A stretch of DNA of 64,000 nucleotides, from positions 8,330,001 to 8,394,000 of the forward strand of contig NC_134677.1 of NCBI RefSeq assembly GCF_024713945.1, written 5' to 3'. Shown here piece after piece: positions 13,240 to 24,997 of the stretch. This DNA is from Dermatophagoides farinae (taxonomy: Eukaryota; Arthropoda; Arachnida; Sarcoptiformes; Pyroglyphidae). How positions within the stretch are numbered: position 1 is the stretch's first letter; each line of letters starts with the position of its first letter. The notes beneath the pieces are model-generated. The model was not told where the DNA came from and did not search any database. It saw only the letters and a list, made by a program, of their open reading frames with translations. The position numbers and the translations under genes were made by a program.

Positions 13240-14177
13240 TCACAGTAATGTATTGAATACATCGAATGATTGTAATAGATCATCGTCCTGTTTCATTGTC
13301 GTTGTTTTTTTTGTTCCATTTTTTCGTTGTTTTTGTCACGACGAGTGTTCCATGAATGAGAATAGAGAAGAAAAAAGTACACAAATACAACATGTGAATA
13401 AATTAACAAAAACAAGGGAGAAAAAAATTACTTTTTTACAAGCTTCAACGAAAATCTCATATGTTACGATACCATCATTGTTGAGATCTAATTTCTATAC
13501 AAGTAAAAAAAAGAGGCAAAATTTCGTTAAAAATTTCAATTTACAATAAAAAAAAACAAACAAACAAACAATACCTTGAATACACGATCGATATGTTGTT
13601 TATAAGTGGATTCATCCACCTGTGGTTGTACAGATTTGCCCAATAAATCATATACGGAAATAATAACACGACTTAGATCATCTTTACTGATGACACCATC
13701 ACAATTAACATCGTATAGGCTAAAAATCCATTTAAGTTTATCTTGTATAGTTCCTCGTGACAATACAGAAAGTCCAATGACAAAATCCTAATCATAATCA
13801 TTTAGTGTATTTTTGTAATTTCACTTTAACATTCATTTGCTTACCGTAAATGTAACAATACCAGTACGTTCAGGATCAAATGTATTGAAAACATAATGAG
13901 CATATTGATTGACATCGGCTCCTTTTGGAAAAAATTGTGAATAAATATGTTTGAAACTATCTTCACGAACCACACCACTTGGTGCTTCCTATATTTTGGT
14001 GAAATTAATTGGTAAAAAACTCATTTATTCATATAAATACATTGATTATTACCTGTTTGAAACCACGATAAATCATTTGTAATTCTTTTCTAGTGAATTT
14101 AGTCAATTGACATAATGTTTCCAATGCTTCGGGTCGAAAATGAACATTCGGTGCATCCAAATCATCGAATTCACTAT
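13240..14177 (-). CDS. KChIP-like EF-hand calcium sensor (KChIP-B), core exons; 5' exon not settled
   Basis: Paralogue of KChIP-A in the Kv-channel-interacting branch of neuronal calcium sensors. Exons on the minus strand: 14177-14053, 13988-13845, 13787-13575, 13494-13432, 13287-13240 (stop TGA at 13242-13240). It reads [10 protein letters not shown], then [20 protein letters not shown] and IYRGFKQ, all typical of KChIPs. EF1 is degenerate (APSG). EF2 loop starts DPERTG. EF3 loop [12 protein letters not shown] ends in Asp rather than Glu. EF4 loop [12 protein letters not shown] has Ile at position 12, where Glu normally provides bidentate calcium ligation. The last two coding exons are exactly as long as in KChIP-A (63 and 48 bp), but B lacks three introns found in A. 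The first exon here begins in phase 1, so an upstream coding exon is required; a candidate is 22716-22662. Confidence 0.92.
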
Positions 14178-17100
14178 CTAAAATTGACGACGATGATGAT
14201 GATGATGATGATGATGAGAGAAATTGGAAAAAAAAGAAAAAGAAAAAGAAACACAAACAGAAAACAGACACAGTGGAATTTAATAGCAGTTCAAACAAAA
14301 TAAAACAAAACAAAACAAAAAAGTGATTGAATTTCCTTGGAGAATTTTTTTTTCTCTATCTTTTCACTTTACAATTCATTGATGAATAATTTTTCTGCGT
14401 GTATGTCAAGAATAATTACATATGTAAGAGGAAGAATGATTTTTTCTTGATTTTCTTTTCGTTTTTGAAACATTCGATGAGCCACTGCCACCAGCAGCAT
14501 TACAGCGAACACTTTGCATTTTTTTTTCTCGTTTTTTTTTTTTTTTGGTTCTTTCAAATATTTGTTGATTTGATTATATCGATTTTCAGGTTGAAATTTT
14601 TTTTTTTTTTTGGATTTTTTTTTTTTTTGCTTAATTTATTTCCATTCGATTCAAGCAAAAGAAAAACCAATTAATTCGATTAAGATTGATTTTTTTTTTC
14701 GAGCAAAATCAAACTGAAATTAAATTTGCTTTGTCTCATCGTGTGTGTGTGTGTGTCATTACAAGCATCTCTACTATTTATCACTGACTCACAAAATATT
14801 CATTTGGTGGATGAAAAGAGAGAGAGAGAGAGAGAGAGAAAACTAATTTGTCTTTTTTTTTCGAGCCAAGTTTTTTGTGTTTTTTTTTCTAAATCTATTT
14901 CTGTGTATGTCCTCTACATGCTGTGCTTGTTCAATTGAATGGCGTTTTTTTTCTGGGTAACGGTAAAAAAAAAACAAGAAAAACGCTGTTGATGATGATG
15001 ATGATGATGAGAATATAGAAAATACAAAATTGACGACAACAACAACAACAACAATAATGTCCCATTGTAATCATTATCCACCACCATCATCATCGTGATC
15101 ATCGTCAGCAGCAGCAGCAGCAGCAGCGAAAAAAACAGCCATTTAAAACGATTAAAAAAACAAACGCTAATCACATATACATTTTATTATGACGTAGTCG
15201 GTTTTGTAAGTATATTTATGACGTGAATGAAAAAAAAACTTTTTCCACATTATTTCATAGCCATAGTCATACCACCTATCTGGTGATTGTTTTTGATTTT
15301 TTTTTTTTTTTTTTGGTTTTCTATATATTCAAATGTGCATTGGACAATCAATGTGTAATCTAATTAATGAATTTGATTTTAATTGAATTTGAAAACTTTT
15401 CAGATTCAATAGAAATTTTATTTGAATTGAAATGGAAATTGTAAAGAGAGTAGATGTGTGTGCTACTTTTTTTTATGGTTGCTGTATGTATACAACATGG
15501 GCCAAACAAATCAACAACGGAAACGTAGATTATGTACATTGTGATTGTTGCTGTTGTTGTTGATTATTCAATAAAATCAGGAAAAAAAGCAGGAAAGACA
15601 AAATGGTCTCATTTCAGTAGTCAGTAGTAGCAGCAGTGGGGAAATTGTGGGGAATTTGTCCATTAACCACGTTGTGAAATACTAAAAGCAAGGATTATTT
15701 TTTTGTTGTGGAATAAAATTCCATCCAATTCGAATTGAATTAATCCACAAGTCCAATATATATTAATATAAAACATCATTCATTTATTGAAAAATAGAAA
15801 TCGACATTATGGAATATTCTTACACACACACACACACAGCATGTATATATTATCATTATTTATATATTATTAATCAGGCAAATAAGCTGTTGTTAAAAAC
15901 AAGCTAATACTACAAAATGAAAACCTCCCATTACTAGATAGTAGATAACGGGAACTTTCAAATTAAAAATGTGCATTGTAGGTGATGCATGGCCAAATTG
16001 GCTTCACAGAATTTAATCATTACAAAACACAACATGAAACAACACGACATAACAAACAACACGAAAAAAAATTGACCAAAATAAACGATTCTTTTTTTTA
16101 TCGTCGATATTGAAAAAAAACTGCATTCGGTCAGCTTTCATTCATTTATTTATATAAATGACTGAAGGAAAAAAAAGCAATTTTCATTTCTTTGTAAAGA
16201 GAAAGCAAAAAAATGAAACTTTGTTAATAGGATTTATTGTTGTGTGTCATGATCCAACAAGAATCCAAAAAAAAAGTATTATTATTCTGGTAAAAGTTAT
16301 TATATCCACACACACAATACGACGACAATATATGGAAAGGTAATAAATTCTTTGGTCATTCATATATAATAATAATAATCTACTAAACACACACACACAC
16401 ACACACAGAGAGTAACATTTGATAGATTCGAAATTTTTTTTTCTCCATTCTTTCATTGATGATGACAAAGTTGCACTTGGAATTTTTTTGTTGTTGTTGT
16501 TGTTCCAAAATAAAATAAAAACAACGATAATGGAAAGTGAATTGGATCGACAAGTACCACCATATATAAATGCAACAAACAACAACAATGTTGACACACA
16601 CACACACACACACACACAGAGAGAGAGACAGAAGAGAAAAAAAAATCAAATGAAATTCTGTGGAGACCCTATTATTATTCTGCTTTTCATCTTCTTATTA
16701 TTTTTTTTTCTCATCCACACCAGCAGCTGTAGTTTTTCTTTTATTATTTAATTTCATTGTGTTTTTCGTGAAAATAATAGAAAAAAAAATTCTACTTTAA
16801 TGTTGTCATCATTATCATCAGTAGCAGCAGCAGCAGAATCGCTACTTTTTAAGGTGGTTTATGAAGATGATCATCATCATCATTATTTTATTTTATTTTA
16901 TTTTAAGTTCAATTCAAAGAATTGGATTTACATTGTTTGTGTTCCATCATCCGCATTAAATTAATTTAATTTTTTTTCATTCATTCATTCATTTTTCCTC
17001 ATCATATAATCGACACAATAATAAGATTATGATTAAAGCTTTTTTTCATTCTATTTTTTTTTGCCTGGATTCCATCAAATGAATGAAAGAATAAAATTGA

Positions 17101-18049
17101 TAGAATTGTTTCAATTTTTTTTTCGATATTGAACAAAATTGAAAATAAAAACCAAACAGAATCGAATGGCAACATTCTGTTGTTGTTTTTTATTTTGAAT
17201 CAATATTTAACGATCGATGAGATTATTAATTGTCCAGAAATTTCTGTTCAGAGCAACAAAAAAAAGTTTGATTCAAGCAAAGTAAAATCACGAAATCAAG
17301 AATTGGAAAAAATTTTTTTGGTTTTTTTGTGTGTTTTTTTTCCAAACCAGAAAAAAAAACACTGGAAATGACAAAAACAAGAATAGCGACATTGTTTTAG
17401 TTTTTTTTTGTTTTTGGTTTCTATTTGGCTTCAAGCAATTGAACACAAATATATTTGCAAAATAGGAGAATAAAACTCGGTTACAAGAAGGAAAAAAAAT
17501 ACAAACGAAAATGCACCGTTTTATTTTTTCATTGCCCGAATTCTGTTTGATTCAGCATTATAAAACATTCCAAGTTGATTATATATCATTAAAATTCAGT
17601 AAATTTTGCTTAAAGGCAATGGAAAACATTTAGTAGAATTTGACTTTCAGTTTAGTTGTACCGTGAACAATTTAAATTCAGTGAATCAACCATTATTAAC
17701 AATGTTTTCCAGGCATTTTGGTGAAATGTCAAACCCACCAAAAAAAAAATGAAAAAAAAATGAAATTAAATATGAAAAATGGTGGTTTGCGACCAGTGGT
17801 TGTTTTGTAGTAGTAGTACAATTTTTCTACAATTTCAATTTGTTTCTTGTTCACATTTTTTTCGGTAAATTAATAGAATGTTGACAGACAACGACGACGA
17901 CGACGATAATAATATAAAATAATAAAACCTTTGCACTTAATACTTAGGTATTCATGAAGATAGTGAGATAGATAGTGAATAATGTATCGGTACAACATTA
18001 TTTGTAGTTCAATGTTGGTCATTTTTGATAATAATGTGTGCAAGCTCTC

Positions 18050-18082
<33 letters not shown>

Positions 18083-18202
18083 AAACTTTGAGGATTACAA
18101 ACGAAAATATTCTTGGACAATAATCACACGAATGATAAGGATAATGATTCGTATTCTGTTTTTATTTTTCTTCATTTGATGCAAAATGAAAATGGAATTT
18201 CG

Positions 18203-18248
18203 AAAAAAAACTAATGACAAAATCTTCTTTTTGTCATTAGTTTTTTTT
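18203..18248. repeat. Perfect 20-bp inverted repeat (short hairpin)
   Basis: The arms 18203-18222 and 18229-18248 are exact reverse complements (A8 then CTAATGACAAAA, and its complement), separated by the 6-base loop TCTTCT. The A/T ends make part of the stem cheap by chance in this background, but the 12-bp mixed-sequence core is not. The stem is too short for an ordinary microRNA precursor. Confidence 0.8.
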
Positions 18249-18917
18249 GTTTCTCCGTTGTAATTCTTGCACAATAAATAATTTTAGTTTGTTCGTTTAT
18301 TCGTTATCATTTATTATTCAAGTTAAGTCAATCAAAAAAAAAAAAAAAAAAAAATAGAAAAAGTTTTTTCTCTGTGTGTTTGGCCTATTCATTAATTCAT
18401 TCATTCATTCATTCACTCATTCAATCTTTAAATTCAGTAAAACTTTGAAAATTCATTTTTTTCATTTGATTTCTATTGAAATTAAAATATAAATTCATTT
18501 TTTTTGCCGTCATTTTCAATGAAAACTTTTTTTTTCATTTATATGAAAAAAAAACAAAAAAAAACTTTGTTGAAACCAGTGCTGCAAAATTTTTTTTTTT
18601 CAATTAAATAAAAATTCATGACCGACCAACCCCCCCTCACCACCACCACCACCACCACTACCTCTGTCCCAATGAAATGTGTCATTACAATAATGATAAT
18701 GATGATGATGATGGTCGTTTTTTTTCTGTTTTGTTTCGTTTGGTGTTAATGTGCACTATTTATTTAAATTGTGTACGTGCCTGTATGTGTGTGTGTGTGT
18801 GTGTATGTTTACCATTTACAATTTTCTTTGATTTTAATGATTGGAAATAAATTTGTTGTTGTTTGAGATCATGTGATTAATGATTATGGTTTAATATCGA
18901 TGGATTGAATAATTCAT

Positions 18918-18940
18918 CACACACACACACACACACACAC
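18918..18940. repeat. CA tract paired with an upstream GT tract
   Basis: A 23-base CA run. The complementary GT run at 18786-18804 lies 113 bp upstream, so the two form an inverted pair able to fold back in RNA or single-stranded DNA. Confidence 0.9.
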
Positions 18941-19090
18941 TGATACACTGATAGATTGTCTTTAACTTTTTTTTTCTTGCACATCTATAATATATCTCTT
19001 GGGACTATACATGAGAAAACAATGAACAAATCGATGAGCAACATTATTATTGATCACAAATAATTAAAAGTATTCGGCATACAATGCTTC

Positions 19091-20079
19091 TCAGCGACAA
19101 TTTTCAATAGATTTGAACTTTTTTTCCCGATCTCTATAGAGTTCAAGAATCGTAGTCAATGTTTTCTGAAATTCTGGAAAAAAAATTGATCATCTAATGA
19201 ATCTTTCTTTTGCTCGTTTTACATTTACATCCAATTCACAGTAGACCAGTGGCCATAATGTATCAGCATTACACGATAAAAAAAACGATGAAAAAAAATC
19301 GGACAATTAGATTGAAAAAAAACCTGAAAAAAACGCACACACAGAGAGATGATATCATGTTGGATTTTTGTTTCTCTCTCTCTCTCTCTCTCAAAAAAAA
19401 AGAAATGGACAAGTTTCAAATGGTCAAAATGCATCTGGTCTGTCTGGCATATAATGATGAATAAACACTTGAATGTATGTGAAAAAGTGAAAGTGAAACA
19501 TGTTAAACATGAGATTCAAGATGTTGTTTTATGATGAACAGAAAAAAAAACTTTACGAGTTAATGCACAATATATCACCACTGATATATGATGATTCTAT
19601 TTTTTTTTTTTTGTTCGGATGTATTAAATGGTAGTGAAGAAAAAAAAATACATGTCCATTATCGGCTCAATTACATATTCAATATGGATGAACGAAGATC
19701 ATTATAGGTTACAGCCAATAAATCGATCGATCGATCGATCAATTGGTCGATTGATCGATTGAAATGTACATTACATTACAATTTTGTGTGCACACGTCTT
19801 ACCTTTAATCGAATCCCAGCTATTTTTTCGTTTCTTTTTCTTTTTCAATTGTTTAACACGATGAAATACATTCCAAACTAAAAAAAATAGAAAAAAAATA
19901 TCCAGAAGAATCATCAGAATCAATTTAATGAGAGAAATTTTTTTTTCTGATTGTTTACCATTAAAATTGACATTATTTTGATCATTGTTATCACCATTTT
20001 CATCATTAATTTCAATCGTTTCTTTTTGGCTGTTATTATTATTGTTATTAATTCGTTCAATTTGTTGATTCGCAGTCAT
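19091..20079 (-). CDS. Putative small single-pass membrane protein, 2 exons
   Basis: Exon 1 is 20079-19803 (92 codons plus one base, ending at a consensus GTAAGA donor). Exon 2 is 19173-19091 after a textbook acceptor (T-run then CCAG), with an in-frame TGA. The phase-1 join gives 119 residues. N-terminal third is polar, with an asparagine run. A strong hydrophobic helix follows at about residues 49-72 (SLIKLILMILLDIFFLFFLV), then a lysine/arginine cluster, and a charged amphipathic C-terminal helix (FQKTLTTILELYRDREKKF). The positive cluster just after the helix would hold that side in the cytosol. I do not recognise a family. Alternatively exon 1 could splice to KChIP-B at 14177, which is also phase 1, making a membrane-anchored KChIP; the nearby in-frame exon 2 makes the separate gene simpler. 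Confidence 0.45.
19722..19761. repeat. Palindromic ATCG tetranucleotide tract
   Basis: A run of ATCG units at 19722-19740 is followed by imperfect copies (TTGGTCGATTGATCGATTG). Each unit is self-complementary with its neighbours, so the tract can form a hairpin. It lies inside the intron of the putative membrane-protein gene. Confidence 0.7.
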
Positions 20080-22661
20080 TATTCGATCGATTTTTCAACA
20101 ATCTGGGCCATTCGATTTTTTTTTTAGTTCAAATCCATTAAATTTACGAATAGAGATTCTTCATTTTTGGTAATTGCATCAATGCACTGTTTTTTTTTTC
20201 TTCAAACAAACAAACAAACAAACAACAAACCAACCAACCAACCAACCGATGAATGAATTAAAACACACACACACACACACGGTTCCAACTTTTTTTTCCG
20301 CCTGGGAATATTATGTAATCAACGAGATAGAGATATATCACCTACTACTACTATGACTTTGATAAAGAGTCAAGTTGTTTAAGTTAGATAAGTTTGTTTG
20401 GTCGATAAGTAGTAGTGAATGGAATGATGAAATGAAAAGTTGCCCTCACATTAAACTCAAACTCATTGATGTATACTGGATGGAAAATAATTTTTCTACT
20501 ATGATAAAACACCGGTGTATGTGATGGTAATGACGTTTTGATGTTTAGATAAATTTTGAATGAAAATGAAAATGAATAAAGTTCTGTTGATTGCAGGTGA
20601 ATGAAATTCACTTTTTCACCATCATTTTCATCAAATCAAACAAAGCAATGTAATGATGAAAATGTATGCACAGTACATCATCAGATAATCGATAAATCAA
20701 ACGGAAAATTTTTTTTTTGCAAATGACACATGACAACATTTACAGTCCCCCGTTCACAGTTGGTAAAAATGAATGACAAACACTTGAAATTCTATTTTGA
20801 TTGATGAACAAAGAAAAAAAATAAATAAAGAAGGAAAAACGAATGTTATAAATGTCGGAAATGGAATGTACACATAAATTCACAAATGCACTACTTTTCG
20901 GTTGATTTCAGAATCAGATCAGAAAATCCATATGTGGAGAAGAAAATTTTATGAATTTTTTTCCTTCTCTTTCTCGTTTCAATTTAAATTCAAAATACAA
21001 ACACACACAGACACGCAGAGGACGTTTATCGTGAAACGAAAAGGTTGAATAAATTCAGTTTATCGTGAATAATAATGGCCATATTATTGTTCTGTCAGAG
21101 ATATGACGACAATCATGATGATGCGATATGCATGCAATTTTGTTGTTGTTGTTGTCGTTGCTGATATGTCAGTGTGTGCACCTTTCGAAATCATTGCCTA
21201 GAATGTTTGTTTTTTTTTTGGAGCCTTGTGTATTTTGTTGGAACACGATGAAATGCAATGATGATGATGATCATCGTCGTCGTCGTCGTCGTCTTCTTCT
21301 TCGTTAGACATTATTGATGTACACAATATAACGGTATAACGGTAATACGAATAGAGCAAGTGTGTGTGTGACTGTTTGCACAACGCAAGTGTGTATTTTA
21401 TTCCACACACACAAAAAAGCAATAAGGGCCATTCTTTCAATTTTTTTTTTTTAGTATTCCATTTTTCTATCCACATACACATTTTCACCCATTAGGATTC
21501 TTTGCTTTTATTCTTCTTCACTTTTTTTTATATTTTCATTTATTTTCTCGGCTATTTTGAGATAGTAAAAAAGATTGTTCTTCTGTGTCTCTGTGTATTG
21601 AATATGTTTTGGATTTGAAGAGAAAAAGCTTTTTTCGTTTATTTCTTTTCTGTTATTAGTGGTTCAATGGCTTTTTCCACCACCACCATCATCATATTAG
21701 GTAATATTCGATATAAATGGACCATATGGAATTTTTTTTTCATGCTTCTGTCGTCATCATCAGTGGTCAACGTCAGTGGTTGTCGTTTGTTTATTTTGAT
21801 TGAGATTTTGTTGACAATTTTTTTTACCAAATGTGAAATTTGTCATTTTTATTAATCACACATTTCAACAGTGTTAATGTTAACGTTTTTAAAATTTGAA
21901 AAAAACAAGGATAACCATCATTGATGATAGAAAAAAGATTTGCAAACAAACAAACAAACAAACAAACGAACAGCAAAATATATTATGAGTTTATGATGAC
22001 AATTTTTTTTCACATTCAAATTTTTTAGCCTGACCACTACCACCACCGCCACAGTTGCCGCAACCATCATCAAAAAAAAAAAAAATTTTTTTATTGATTG
22101 AAAAAAACCTAAAATCAATCAATCAATCGATAAACACACACACAAGCGGTTTTTTTTATATTTTGTTTGCCAACCACCAAAAACCCGCATACACATAGGC
22201 GGAATTAATGAAATTACAAACAAACATACACACACACGCAGTTTGAAAAGTTTGTTTGGCCAACACCAACAACAACAAGAAAAAACAAATAAAAAAACAA
22301 TAAGTTTCAAATAATAAGAATCAATAGAATTTCAATGATTCAGCACAACAACAAAAAAAAGAATTAAATTATCTTTTCCAATTTTGTCTTTAGATTTCGA
22401 TTCCGTTACATGAATCAATTTATTATGTGGTATGTACAGTGTACACGTCATTTGGTATTTTTACCACACACATACACATCAATCAATCAATCAAAAGAAA
22501 AAAGTTCAATTTTTGTATCAATCAGAAATTTCAAATTAAGCCAATGTAATTTGCCAGCAGCCAAAATAAAAAGCTGATAACATCGCTGGATTGAGAAACT
22601 TTTTCAATCCAAAGGAAAAATATGAAAAAAAAATTTTTTTTTTTTTTTTGGCAAAACTTAC
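20080..22661. other. Low-complexity intergenic or intronic stretch
   Basis: No exon was recognised. Repeats include ACCA copies followed by CA at about 20226-20280, CAAA at 20207-20224, a CGT tract at 21275-21293 and GTT-rich stretches near 21140. Confidence 0.4.
21275..21293. repeat. CGT trinucleotide tract
   Basis: Six CGT units preceded by GAT/ATC repeats. CpG-containing repeats stand out in this AT-rich background. Confidence 0.85.
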
Positions 22662-22716
22662 CAAATATTTCAAACGGATTTTTAGTCAATCGCATTTTCG
22701 ATGTCTTTGTATACAC
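22662..22716 (-). CDS. Candidate short first coding exon (phase 1 donor), possibly of KChIP-B
   Basis: Reading minus from 22716 gives MYTKTSKMRLTKNPFEIF (an internal ATG at 22695 is an alternative start) and then a perfect GTAAGT donor in phase 1. Joined to KChIP-B at 14177 it reads ...[17 protein letters not shown], a 215-residue protein of normal KChIP length. The intron would be 8.5 kb and would enclose the putative gene at 19091-20079. It could equally join exon 2 of that gene at 19173. Only transcript data can decide. Confidence 0.35.
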
Positions 22717-24997
22717 AAACGATGATTAAATCTTGATCGATCTGCTGCTGTGATGGTTGTGTGTGTGTGTGTGTATGTTGTATCTGTAGATATGTGGCAG
22801 AACTTTTAATCGTTTGTTTGTGGCACAGAAAAAAAAATTAGATTGAAAATGGATGTGATTTGAAGCCAAAGAAAAATTTTCATTTAGAATGTTGAATTTT
22901 GTTTTTGCATTAAGAAAATCTAAATCTAAACATTGTCTGTTTCTGTTGTCGTTGTTTATTTTCGTTTGATTCAGATTATTCAAAACAAAAAAAAAATAGC
23001 CAATCGAATGATTCGAATTTCTATTTCAACTTGAGCGGATTTTCTGTCTCTCTCTCGGCTATTTTAAGTTGAATTTATTTGTGTGTGATAGTAAAACCAG
23101 AATCCTTTATTTTATGGCACAAATAAATTATCCTTTTTTTTCTGAGTATAAGCCTTTTTTTTCTCGGAGAAAGTGTCTCTATGGGATTCTTATAACACAG
23201 CCACAGCCGCCACAGAATTAGCAGCAACAGAAATGATATGCATAAAATTTTCATAATAATAACAATATACTAAGAAGAATCAATAGTGTTAAGCAATGAA
23301 TAAGAAAAAAAATTGCCTACATCCATTATTTGATGATGATGGTGATGGTAAACATAGCATTAATGATGATTAAGATACTATAGTAAAAAATAAGAACCAG
23401 AATTCGAAAAAAAAGTGTTAATCTAATAATAAAAAACAATGAATTTTTTGTTTCATTTTTTTTTCTTGTGTTTGTTTTCGTATTCTTATTTTTTTTTTTT
23501 TTTTTGCAATTTTTTTTCTGGTTATTACAGAATATTCATAAATATTAATAAATCATACACACACTCACAAATTAATGCAGAATAGCAGCAGCAGCCACAT
23601 GATTATTATTACATGAAAATGACGGGAACATATAAAGGAATTTGACAAACGCCAGAATTTATTCATTCATTCATTTACAAATAAAAAAATAAGATTTCTA
23701 CGTGGATTCTTTAGTTCTTTCATTCGTTTTTTTTATAATTTAAAAAAATTTTCAACGAAAAAAAAATTCTATCCATTTATTCTTGTTAAGAAAGAAAATT
23801 TAAATTTTTTTTTCTCCTCTGAATATTAGAAAAAAAATGAATAGAAAATCCATTTCCATTTCCATTTCCATTTATTGTTAAACTTGCAAAAAAAAAAATA
23901 TGAAAAGTTTTTTCTCTTTCTTATTTCTTTGGAACCAAAAAAAAAAACGAATCATGTTCATGTCATTTTTTTTTACAATGCAATGACTTAATGCTTCCTT
24001 TTACAATACAATACATACATCATTGAATTCATCGAAAGAAAAAAAATAAAGACCAATCAAATACAGAAAGAAAAAAATAAATATCCGAAATTTTGTCAAC
24101 ATCCGGTGTTTCATCTGTTATTCCCGGTACTATGTATTTATTATATATGTGTTTATGTCACCATCAACCAATCAATGCATGTGTGGCCACACACATCAAA
24201 TTAGTTTTGTTAAACAAAACAAACTACAATGACAACTATCGACAATTATCCACTGTTGATTTTGATGTTGATGTATGATAGGATCAACGATTCCGGCAAT
24301 CCAATCATTCAATGCAAGATTATACAAGATTTTCAATGAAGAATATAGTGTATATATAGCAATCAAAACGGTGGATCATGTTTTTTTTTGTTCTGATTGG
24401 AAATCACTGTGTGTGTGTGTTGTGTGTAAGAAAATCATACAAAATTCACACAGGATGTGTTTATATGAAAATAAATAAATATATAAATGTCAATACGGAC
24501 GATTCCAATTTGTGTTTGATACAAGTAATCAGGGAATTGAGTGAGAGTGGGAGAGATTGAGAAAAACAACAAAATGAAATGAAAAAAAAAGAATTTTTTC
24601 CATTTCAAATCAGCAAAATAAATGTGCCAAAAAAAAATTATTATTATTATTATTGCTGTTCTTGTTGATGAAAAAGTACAAATGATGATTTCTCAATTGA
24701 ATTGAATGGCTGAATGAACAAAAAAAAATTTTTCGTTGAATAAAATAAACAAGTCATTCAGATTTATTTGTTTGTTGTTTGTTGTTGTTGTTGTTGTTGT
24801 CGATTCTTGAAATCATCATCATCATTATTATAAATTGAAACATTGCCAGTGAATATAAATTCTCGATACATTCTCAATGATGGCATAATATTGTTGACCA
24901 GATGTTATGGTGGCTATATGGTTTCAATAAAATCAGTGCATCTGAACTGAATGGATGAAAATGATCGATTGAAATGAAAGAATGGCACATAATAATC
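22717..24997. other. Intergenic stretch before ARMH3
   Basis: No coding sequence was supported. The region is rich in poly-A/T, with GT at 22759-22775, repeated CCATTT at about 23859-23873 and GTT at about 24781-24800. The ARMH3 3' UTR must lie at its right end. Confidence 0.5.

Larger units (their letters stand above)
14178..19090. other. Low-complexity stretch, probable KChIP-B first intron
   Basis: No coding exon was found on either strand. It holds a GA run (about 14818-14838), GT and CA tracts (14742-14757, 16388-16407, 16594-16618, 18786-18804, 18918-18940), CAG/CAA runs, long poly-T tracts, and a perfect 20-bp inverted repeat at 18203-18248. I searched for ATG-plus-donor combinations in the phase KChIP-B needs and found none here. 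Confidence 0.4.
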
